A stretch of DNA of 31,190 nt from Liolophura sinensis (Eukaryota; Mollusca; Polyplacophora; Chitonida; Chitonidae). Shown here piece by piece: positions 22,678 to 31,190 of the stretch. Both the position numbers and the translations under genes were made by a program. The number at the start of each line of letters is the position of its first letter. Position 1 is the stretch's first letter. Under the pieces are notes generated by a model. It ran no database searches and had not been told where the DNA came from. It saw only the letters and a program-made list of their open reading frames with translations. The stretch spans positions 1 through 31,190 of the forward strand of contig NW_027018396.1 in assembly GCF_032854445.1 (NCBI RefSeq), written 5' to 3'.

Positions 22678-23226
22678 CTATAAGTTATGTGCCCTTCGGT
22701 AGCCCAGAAGACCTGAAATCTTTGGGCTAAGCCCATTTAACTCACCCAGCAATTGTCTTACTTCTAAGTCCAAGACAATCTCAATGTCTTTATCTACGTG
22801 TAGAAAAACCACACCATTTGTACGTGAAAAACACAAGGTACTTGATACAGTCTGCTGTAAAAAGTACAACTGAACACTGACCCACATTTATAAGGTGCCA
22901 GAAGATGCTGAATTGGGCCAGGCATCGGCAGCTGTTAAAAAATTGCAAATATCCCTGGTTTCCATGGAGTAAGAGCCGTTGCTGGGCACGTGATTATGAC
23001 ATCAATGATCATTGAATAGTCACTACAGCCAAAAGTATTGGTCGGAGAGCAACGCGGTTTGCACCATTCGATTTCTCTTCACAAAATACGTCGGATTAGC
23101 CTCTTACCAGCAGCACTGGACCAGTTTTTCCACTTTTGCATTTTTGCCTGGTCTTTTTGTTAATCGAAATCGGCTACACTGTACTCTGTACAATCGCGAC
23201 TGGTCATTACTATATTCAACTTTTGA
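22678..23226. repeat. Chimeric junction monomer M42 (D|H)
   Basis: The left part is D: GACCTG, GTCTTACTTCTAAGTCC (A at 22766), GTACGTGAAAAAC, CCCACATTTATAAGG. The right part is H: GCCAGAAGATGCTG from 22901, then GAATAGTCAC, CTCTTCAC and TCGAAATCGG at 23164. It is the only monomer combining these halves, and it sits exactly between the two copies of the 7-monomer duplication. This is what a crossover between a D and an H monomer would leave. Confidence 0.85.
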
Positions 23227-26200
23227 CTATAAGTTATGTGCCCTTCGGTAGCCCAGAAGACGTCAAATCTTTGGGCTAAGCCCATTTAACTCACCCAGCA
23301 ATTGTCTTACTTCTTAGTCCAAGACAATCTCAATGTCTTTATCTACGTGTAGAAAGACCAGACCATTTGTACATAAAAAACACAAGGTACTTGATACAGT
23401 CTGCTGTAAAAAGTACAACTGACCACAGACCCACATGAATAAGGTGCCAAAAGATGCGGAATTGGGCCAGGTATCGGGAGCTGTTAAAAAATTGCAAATA
23501 TCCCTGGTTTCCATGGAGTAAGAGCCGTTGCTGGGCACGTGATTATGACATCAATGATCATTGAATTGTCGCTACAGCCAAAAGTATTGGTCGGAGAGCA
23601 ACGCGGTTTGCACCATTCGATTTCTCGTCACAAAATACGTCGGATTAGCCTCTTACCAGCAGCATTGGACCAGTTTTTCCACTTTTGCATTTTTGCCTTG
23701 TCTTTTTGTTAATTGAAATCGGCTACACTGTACTCTGTACAATCGCGACTGGTCATTACTATATTCAACTTTTGACTATAAGTTATGTGCCCTTCGGTAG
23801 CCCAGAAGACCTGAAATCTTTGGGCTAAGCCCATTTAACTCACCCAGCAATTGTCTTACTTCTTAGTCCAAGACAATCTCAATGTCTTTATCTACGTGTA
23901 GAAAGACCAGACCATTTGTACATAAAAAACACAAGGTACTTGATACAGTCTGCTGTAAAAAGTACAACTGACCACAGACCCACATGAATAAGGTGCCAAA
24001 AGATGCGGAATTGGGCCAGGTATCGGCAGCTGTTAAAAAATTGCAAATATCCCTGGTTTCCATGGAGTAAGAGCCGTTGCTGGGCACGTGATTATGACAT
24101 CAATGATCATTGAATTGTCGGTACAGCCAAAAGTATTGGTCGGAGAGCAACGCAGTTTGCACCATTCGATTTCTCGTCACAAAATACGTCGGATTGGCCT
24201 CTTACCAGCAGCATTGGACCAGTTTTTCCACTTTTGCATTTTTGCCTTGTCTTTTTGTTAATTGAAATCGGCTACACTGTACTCTGTACAATCGCGACTG
24301 GTCATTACTATATTCAACTTTTGACTATAAGTTATGTGCCCTTCGGTAGCCCAGAAGACGTCAAATCTTTGGGCTAAGCCCATTTAACTCACCCAGCAAT
24401 TGTCTTACTTCTTAGTCCAAGACAATCTCAATGTCTTTATCTACGTGTAGAAAAACCACACCATTTGTACGTGAAAAACACAAGGTACTTGATACAGTCT
24501 GCTGTAAAAAGTACAACTGAACACTGACCCACATTTATAAGGTGCCAGAAGATGCTGAATTGGGCCAGGCATCGGCAGCTGTTAAAAAATTGCAAATATC
24601 CCTGGTTTCCATGGAGTAAGAGCCGTTGCTGGGCACGTGATTATGACATCAATGATCATTGAATAGTCACTACAGCCAAAAGTATTGGTCGGAGAGCAAC
24701 GCGGTTTGCACCATTCGATTTCTCTTCACAAAATACGTCGGATTAGCCTCTTACCAGCAGCACTGGACCAGTTTTTTCCACTTTTGCATTTTTGCCTGGT
24801 CTTTTTGTTAATCGAAATCGGCTACACTGTACTCTGTACAATCGCGACTGGTCATTACTATATTCAACTTTTGACTATAAGTTATGTGCCCTTCGGTAGC
24901 CCAGAAGACGTCAAATCTTTGGGCTAAGCCCATTTAACTCACCCAGCAATTGTCTTACTTCTTAGTCCAAGACAATCTCAATGTCTTTATCTACGTGTAG
25001 AAAGACCAGACCATTTGTACATAAAAAACACAAGGTACTTGATACAGTCTGCTGTAAAAAGTACAACTGACCACAGACCCACATGAATAAGGTGCCAAAA
25101 GATGCGGAATTGGGCCAGGTATCGGGAGCTGTTAAAAAATTGCAAATATCCCTGGTTTCCATGGAGTAAGAGCCGTTGCTGGGCACGTGATTATGACATC
25201 AATGATCATTGAATTGTCGCTACAGCCAAAAGTATTGGTCGGAGAGCAACGCGGTTTGCACCATTCGATTTCTCGTCACAAAATACGTCGGATTAGCCTC
25301 TTACCAGACCAGCAGCATTGGACCAGTTTTTCCACTTTTGCATTTTTGCCTTGTCTTTTTGTTAATTGAAATCGGCTACACTGTACTCTGTACAATCGCG
25401 ACTGGTCATTACTATATTCAACTTTTGACTATAAGTTATGTGCCCTTCGGTAGCCCAGAAGACCTGAAATCTTTGGGCTAAGCCCATTTAACTCACCCAG
25501 CAATTGTCTTACTTCTTAGTCCAAGACAATCTCAATGTCTTTATCTACGTGTAGAAAGACCAGACCATTTGTACATAAAAAACACAAGGTACTTGATACA
25601 GTCTGCTGTAAAAAGTACAACTGACCACAGACCCAGATTTATAAGGTGCCAAAAGATGCGGAATTGGGCCAGGTATCGGCAGCTGTTGAAAAATTGCCAA
25701 TTTCCCTGGTTTCCATGGAGTAAGAGCCGTTGCTGTGCACGTGATTATGACATAAATGATCATTCAATTGTCACTACAGCCAAAAGTATTGGTCGGAGAG
25801 CAACGCGGTTTGCACCATTCGATTTCTCGTCACAAAATACGTCGGATTAGCCTCTTACCAGCAGCACTGGAACAGTTTTTGCACTTTTGCATTTCTGCCT
25901 GGTCTTTTTGTTAATTGAAATCGGCTACACTGTACTCTGTACAATCGCGACTGGTCATTACTATATTCAACTTTTGACTATAAGTTATGTGCCCTTCGGT
26001 AGCCCAGAAGACCTGAAATCTTTGGGCTAAGCCCATTTAACTCACCCAGCAATTGCCTTACTTCTAAGTGCAAGACAATCTCAATGTCTTTATCTACGTG
26101 TAGAAAAACCACACCATTTGTACGTGATAAACACAAGGTACTTGATACAGTCTGCTGTAAAAAGTACAACTGAACACTGACCCACTTCAGTAAGGTGCCA

Positions 26201-26745
26201 AAAGATGCGGAATTGAGCCAGGCATCGGCAGCTGTTGAAAAATTGCAAATATCCCTGGTTTCCATGGAGTAGAGCCGTTGCTGGGCACGTGATTATGACT
26301 TAAAAAATCATGCAATTGTCGCTACAGCCAAAAGTATTGGTCGGAGAGCAACGCGGTTTGCACCATTCGATTTCTCGTCACAAAATACGTCTAATTAGTC
26401 TCTGACCAGCAGCACTGGAACAATTTTTCAATTTTGCGTTTTGCCTGGTCTTTTTGTTAATTGAAATCGGCTACACTGTACTCTGTACAATCGCGACTGG
26501 TCATTACTATATTCAACTTTTGACTATAAGTTATGTGCCCTTCGGTAGCCAGAAGACCTGAAATCTTTGGGCTAAGCCCATTTAACTCACCCAGCAATTG
26601 TCTTACTTCTAAGTCCAAGACAATCTCAATGTCTTTATCTACGTGTAGAAAAACCACACCATTTGTACGTGAAAAACACAAGGTACTTGATACAGTCTGC
26701 TGTAAAAAGTACAACTGAACACTGACCCACATTTATAAGGTGCCA
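22901..26745. repeat. 7-monomer tandem duplication, copy 2 (3,845 bp)
   Basis: The copy starts inside M42 and ends inside M49 at the base before D and H diverge (GCCAA in M49, GCCAG in M42). It is 3,845 bp instead of 3,843 because of small indels: +1 T near 24776 (GTTTTTTCC), +5 at 25308 (ACCAG doubled), and single-base losses near 26271, 26430, 26440 and 26549. Monomer starts inside are 23227, 23776, 24325, 24875, 25429, 25978 and 26524. Confidence 0.85.
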
Positions 26746-27619
26746 AAAGATGCGGAATTGGGCCAGGCATCGGCAGCTGTTGAAAAATTGCAATATCCCT
26801 GGTTTCCATGGAGTAAGAGCCGTTGCTGGGCACGTGATTATGACATCAATGATCATTGAATTGTCGGTACAGCCAAAAGTATTGGTCGGAGAGCAACGCG
26901 GTTTGCACCATTCGATTTCTCGTCCACAAAATACGTCGGATTAGCCTCTACCAGCAGCATTGGACCAGTTTTTCCACTTTTGCATTTTTGCCTGGTCTTT
27001 TTGTTAATTGAAATCGGCTACACTGTACTCTGTACAATCGCGACTGGTCATTACTATATCAACTTTTGACTATAAGTTATGTGCCCTTCGGTAGCCCAGA
27101 AGACGTCAAATCTTTGGGCTAAGCCCATTTAACTCACCCAGCAATTGTCTTACTTCTTAGTCCAAGACAATCTCAATGTCTTTATCTTCGTGTAGAAAGA
27201 CCAGACCATTTGTACATAAAAAAACACAAGGTACTTGATACAGTCTGCTGTAAAAAGTACAACTGACCACAGACCCACATGAATAAGGTGCCAAAAGATG
27301 CGGAATTGGGCCAGGTATCGGCAGCTGTTAACAAATTGCAAATATCCCTGGTTTCCATGGAGTAAGAGCCGTTGCTGGGCACGTGATTATGAGATCAATG
27401 ATCATTGAATTGTCGGTACAGCCAAAAGTATTGGTCGGAGAGCAACGCGGTTTGCACCATTCGATTTCTCGTCACAAAATACGTCGGATTAGCCTCTTAC
27501 CAGCAGCACTGGAACAGTTTTTCCACTTTTGCATTTTTGCCTGGTCTTTTTGTTAATTGAAATCGGCTACACTGTACTCTGTACAATCGCGACTGGTCAT
27601 TACTATATTCAACTTTTGA
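26524..27619. repeat. Satellite monomers M49-M50 (D, I|F)
   Basis: M49 is D throughout, with TCAATGATCATTGAATTGTC and a CATTGGACC tail, so the H half seen in M42 is absent. This is what is expected at the right end of the 7-monomer duplication. M50 (27070) is I with GACGTC, TTAACAAATTG and an F-like tail (CACTGGAACAG, TTTTTCCAC, GCCTGG), and it leads back into the A-B-C-D-F region. Both carry several single-base indels (near 26790, 26924, 26948, 27059 and 27222). Confidence 0.75.
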
Positions 27620-30356
27620 CTATAAGTTATGTGCCCTTCGGTAGCCCAGAAGACCTGAAATCTTTGGGCTAAGCCCATTTAACTCACCCAGCAATTGTCT
27701 TACTTCTAAGTCCAAGACAATCTCAATGTCTTTATCTACGTGTAGAAAAACCACACCATTTGTACGTGAAAAACACAAGGTACTTGATACAGTCTGCTGT
27801 AAAAAGTACAACTGACCACAGACCCACATGAATAAGGTGCCAAAAGATGCGGAATTGGCCAGGCATCGGCAGCTGTTGAAAAATTGTAAATTTCCCTGGT
27901 TTCCATGGAGTAAGAGCCGTTGCTGGGCACGTGATTATGACATAAATGATCATTTAATTGTCACTACAGCCAAAAGTATTGGTCGGAGAGCAACGCGGTT
28001 TGCACCATTCGATTTCTCGTCACAAAATACGTCGGATAGCCTCTTACCAGCAGCACTGGAACAGTTTTTCCACTTTTGCATTTTTGCCTTGTCTTTTTGT
28101 TAATTGAAATCGGCTACACTGTACTCTGTACAATCGCGACTGGTCATTACTATATTCAACTTTTGACTATGAGTTATGTGCCCTTCGGTAGCCCAGAAGA
28201 CCTGAAATCTTTGGCTAAGCCCATTTAACTCACCCAGCAATTGCCTTACTTCTAAGTGCAAGACAATCTCAATGTCTTTATCTACGTGTAGAAAAACCAC
28301 ACCATTTGTACGTGATAAACACAAGGTACTTGATACAGTCTGCTGTAAAAAGTACAACTGAACACTGACCCACTTCAGTAAGGTGCCAAAAGATGCGGAA
28401 TTGAGCAGGCATCGGCAGCTGTTGAAAAATTGCAAATTTCCCTGGTTTCCATGGAGTAAGAGCCGTTGCTGGGCACGTGATTATGACATAAATAATCATG
28501 CAATTGTCGCTACAGCCAAAAGTATTGGTACGGAGAGCAACACGGTTTGCACCATTCGATTCTCGTCACAAAATACGTCGGATTAACCTCTTACCAGCAG
28601 CACTGGAACAGTTTTTCCACTTTTGCATTTTTACCTGGTCTTTTTGTTAATTGAAATCGGCTACACTGTCCTCTGTACAATCGCGACTGGTCATTACTAT
28701 ATTCAACTTTTGACTATAAGTTATGTGCCCTTCGGTAGCCCAGAAGACCTGAAATCTTTGGGCTAAGCCCATTTAACTCACCCAGCAATTGCCTTACTTC
28801 TAAGTGCAAGACAATCTCAATGTCTTTATCTACGTGTAGAAAAACCACACCATTTGTACATGAAAAACACAAGGTACTTGATACAGTCTGCTGTAAAAAG
28901 TACAACTGAACACTGACCCACATTTATAAAGTGCCAAAAGATGCGGAATTGGGCCAGGCATCGGCAGCTGTTAAAAAATTGCAAATATCCCTGGTTTCCA
29001 TGGAGTAAGAGCCGTTGCTGGGCACGTGATTATGACATAAATAATCATTCAATTGTCGCTACAGCCAAAAGTATTGGTCGGAGAGCAACGCGGTTTGCAC
29101 CATTCGATTTCTCGTCACAAAATACGTCTAATTAGTCTCTGACCAGCAGCACTGGAACAATTTTTCCAATTTTGCGTTTTTGCCTGTCTTTTTGTTAATT
29201 GAAATCGGCTACACTGTACTCTGTACAATCGCGACTGGTCATTACTATATTCAACTTTTGACTATAAGTTATGTGCCCTTCGGTAGCCCAGAAGACCTGA
29301 AATCTTTGGGCTAAGCCCATTTAACTCACCCAGCAATCGTCTTACTTCTAAGTCCAAGACAATCTCAATGTCTTTATCTACGTGTAGAAAAACCACACCA
29401 TTTGTACGTGAAAAACACAAGGTACTTGATACAGTCTGCTGTAAAATCTACAACTGAACACTGACCCACATATATAAGGTGCCAAAAGATGCGGAATTGG
29501 GCCAGGCATCGGCAGCTGTTAAAAAATTGCAAATATCCCTGGTTTCCATGAGTAAGAGCCGTTGCTGGGCACGTGATTATGACATCAATGATCATTGAAT
29601 TGTCGGTACAGCCAAAAGTATTGGTCGGAGAGCAACGCAGTTTGCACCATTCGATTTCTCGTCACAAAATACGTCGGATTAGCCTCTTACCAGCAGCATT
29701 GGACCAGTTTTTCCACTTTTGCATTTTTGCCTTGTCTTTTTGTTAATTGAAATCGGCTACACTGTACTCTGTACAATCGCGACTGGTCATTACTATATTC
29801 AACTTTGACTATAAGTTATGTGCCCTTCGGTAGCCCAGAAGACGTCAAATCTTTGGGCTAAGCCCATTTAACTCACCCAGCAATTGTCTTACTTCTTAGT
29901 CCAAGACAATCTCAATGTCTTTATCTACGTGTAGAAAGACCAGACCATTTGTACATAAAAAACACAAGGTACTTGATACAGTCTGCTGTAAAAAGTACAA
30001 CTGACCACAGACCCAGATTTATAAGGTGCCAAAAGATGCGAATTGGGCCAGGTATCGGCAGCTGTTGAAAAATTGCCAATTTCCCTGGTTTCCATGGAGT
30101 AAGAGCCGTTGCTGGGCACGTGATTATGACATAAATGATCATTCAATTGTCACTACAGCCAAAAGTATTGGTCGGAGAGCAACGCGGTTTGCACCATTCG
30201 ATTTGTCGTCACAAAATACGTCGGATTAGCCTCTTACCAGCAGCACTGGAACAGTTTTTCCACTTTTGCATTTTTGCCTGGTCTTTTTGTTAATTGAAAT
30301 CGGCTACACTGTACTCTGTACAATCGCGACTGGTCATTACTATATTCAACTTTTGA
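27620..30356. repeat. Higher-order repeat unit A-B-C-D-F (M51-M55)
   Basis: Starts are 27620 (A), 28167 (B), 28714 (C), 29262 (D) and 29809 (F), in the same order as at 717-3460. The unit is 2,737 bp, short by single-base losses near 27858, 28037, 28212, 28407, 28561, 29184, 29550, 29806 and 30040. M52 has CTATGAGTT, also found in M27. M53 has lost the dyad TGTACTCTGTACA upstream of it (TGTCCTCTG near 28668). Confidence 0.85.
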
Positions 30357-31190
30357 CTATAAGTTATGTGCCCTTCGGTAGCCCAGAAGACCTGAAATCT
30401 TTGGGCTAAGCCCATTTAACTCACCCAGCAATTGTCTTACTTCTAAGTCCAAGACAATCTCAATGTCTTTATCTACGTGTAGAAAAACCACACCATTTGT
30501 ACGTGAAAAACACAAGGTACTTGATACAGTCTGCTGTAAAAAGTACAACTGACCACAGACCCACATGAATAAGGTGCCAAAAGATGCGGAATTGGGCCAG
30601 GCATCGGCAGCTGTTGAAAAATTGTAAATTTCCCTGGTTTCCATGGAGTAAGAGCCGTTGCTGGGCACGTGATTATGACATAAATGATCATTTAATTGTC
30701 ACTACAGCCAAAAGTATTGGTCGGAGAGCAACGCGGTTTGCACCATTCGATTTCTCGTCACAAAATACGTCGGATTAGCCTCTTACCAGCAGCACTGGAA
30801 CAGTTTTTGCACTTTTGCATTTTTGCCTTGTCTTTTTGTTAATTGAAATCGGCTACACTGTACTCTGTACAATCGCGACTGGTCATTACTATATTCAACT
30901 TTTGACTATAAGTTATGTGCCCTTCGGTAGCCCAGAAGACCTGAAATCTTTGGGCTAAGCCCATTTAACTCACCCAGCAATTGCCTTACTTCTAAGTGCA
31001 AGACAATCTCAATGTCTTTATCTACGTGTAGAAAAACCACACCATTTGTACGTGATAAACACAAGGTACTTGATACAGTCTGCTGTAAAAAGTACAACTG
31101 AACACTGACCCACTTCAGTAAGGTGCCAAAAGATGCGGAATTGAGCCAGGCATCGGCAGCTGTTGAAAATTGCAAATTTCCCTGGTTTCC
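30357..31190. repeat. Start of a further higher-order unit, A and partial B (M56-M57)
   Basis: M56 (30357-30905) is a clean A monomer with TAAATGATCATTTA. M57 starts at 30906 as B (GTGATAAAC, CACTTCAGTAAGG) and is cut by the window end after 285 bases. The array continues beyond the window. Confidence 0.9.

Larger units (their letters stand above)
19058..22900. repeat. 7-monomer tandem duplication, copy 1 (3,843 bp)
   Basis: The segment runs from the H-specific G of GCCAGAAG in M35 to the last base before the same site in M42. It contains H-tail, I', F|I, H, I', F, B|C and the D start. The following segment repeats this order with the same rare variants: TCGAAATCGG, ATCGGGAGC, CGCAGTTTGC, CGGATTGGCC, CATTTCTGCC and CTTAAAAAATC. 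Reading the two side by side I found no base substitution in the stretches I compared, only small indels. Confidence 0.85.
1..31190. repeat. Satellite DNA array, 549 bp monomer, ~57 head-to-tail copies
   Basis: The same sequence recurs from the first to the last base in one orientation. Taking the C of CTATAAGTTATG as phase mark, copies begin at 168, 717, 1265, 1814, 2363, 2912, 3461, 4010, 4559, 5108, 5657, 6212, 6761, 7313, 7859, 8407, 8956, 9506, 10055, 10602, 11151, 11699, 12247, 12796, 13345, 13894 and onward to 30906. Spacing is 549 wherever no indel is present. Copies differ by a limited set of shared diagnostic substitutions, so they fall into types rather than diverging at random, as expected of a satellite homogenised by unequal crossing-over and gene conversion. 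G+C over 1-548 is 42 % by hand count. No other sequence interrupts the array and no array edge is present. I do not recognise the family; a centromeric or other heterochromatic location is an inference from the class of sequence. Confidence 0.98.

Noticed and set aside
1-31190. One giant repetitive protein, since 549 is divisible by three and frame is kept between monomers.
   Set aside because: Every monomer has stops in all six frames; the longest open stretch is about 133 codons, so no frame crosses monomers.
1-31190. CRISPR array or other repeat-spacer system.
   Set aside because: The repeats are 549 bp and abut directly, with no unique spacers between short direct repeats.
1-31190. Hammerhead ribozyme, as found in some animal satellites.
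   Set aside because: I looked for the CTGATGA core on both strands of the monomer and did not find it.
1-31190. CENP-B box.
   Set aside because: No match to the core pattern TTCG-4 bases-A-2 bases-CGGG was seen on either strand, so a centromeric role cannot be argued this way.
1-31190. Tandem LTR retrotransposons, rDNA spacer or 5S gene cluster.
   Set aside because: There is no reverse transcriptase or integrase frame, no primer-binding site or polypurine tract, and no recognisable rRNA segment in the monomer.

Overview
The whole window is one uninterrupted, head-to-tail tandem array of a satellite DNA with a 549 bp monomer. It holds about 56.8 copies, with partial copies at both ends, so neither edge of the array is inside the window. 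I see no credible protein gene, no RNA gene, no transposon insertion and no unique-sequence island. Every stretch of more than 300 bases without a gene is satellite. The class of sequence (a long homogenised satellite with a monomer of several hundred bp, multi-monomer higher-order structure, and 42 % G+C counted over positions 1-548) indicates heterochromatin of a eukaryotic nuclear genome, centromeric, pericentromeric or subtelomeric. I do not recognise the satellite family and cannot name the organism.

Layout. Monomers are phased on the conserved CTATAAGTTATG, so M1 starts at 168, M2 at 717, M3 at 1265 and so on to M57 at 30906. By reading diagnostic substitutions I sort them into recurring types A, B, C, D, E, F, H, I and I'. 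Key marks: A has CCCACATGAATAAGG with TTGTAAATTT. B has CACTTCAGTAAGG with GTGATAAAC. C has GTACATGAAAAAC and a CGTCTAATTAG tail. D has an ACATATATAAGG or ACATTTATAAGG segment with TCAATGATCATTGA. E has CTAAACACTGACCAAC. F has GACCAGACC with CCCAGATTTATAAGG. H has GCCAGAAGATGCTG with GAATAGTCAC. I has GACCAGACC, CCCACATGAA and TTAAAAAATTG; I' is I with ATCGGGAGC.

The order is not random. The left, middle and right thirds repeat the cycle A-B-C-(D or E)-F, about 2.74 kb: 717-3460, 3461-5656 (shortened), 11699-13893 (starting at B), 13894-16638, 27620-30356 and the start of another at 30357. Between 5657 and 11698, and at 16639-18285, monomers are mosaics of these types. At 18286-27619 a younger block of H/I types carries two nested tandem duplications. 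One is a 3-monomer duplication (1,647 bp). The other is a later 7-monomer duplication (3,843 bp, 19058-22900 and 22901-26745) that contains the first. In both, the junction monomer is a chimera exactly where unequal crossing-over predicts one.

Inside each monomer the non-random elements are a 14 bp perfect palindrome that exists in two covarying versions, two shorter dyads (TGTAC-TCT-GTACA and TGGGCT-A-AGCCCA), an invariant CACGTG, T-tracts at roughly helical spacing, and a TATA-like segment present only in some types. Single-base indels are confined to particular stretches (about 5.15-12.15 kb, 16.94-17.16 kb and 24.77-31.19 kb, plus one near 764). They are absent from the stretches between, which suggests uneven consensus quality rather than biology. 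The short minus-strand open frames (up to 133 codons) are by-products of the repeat.
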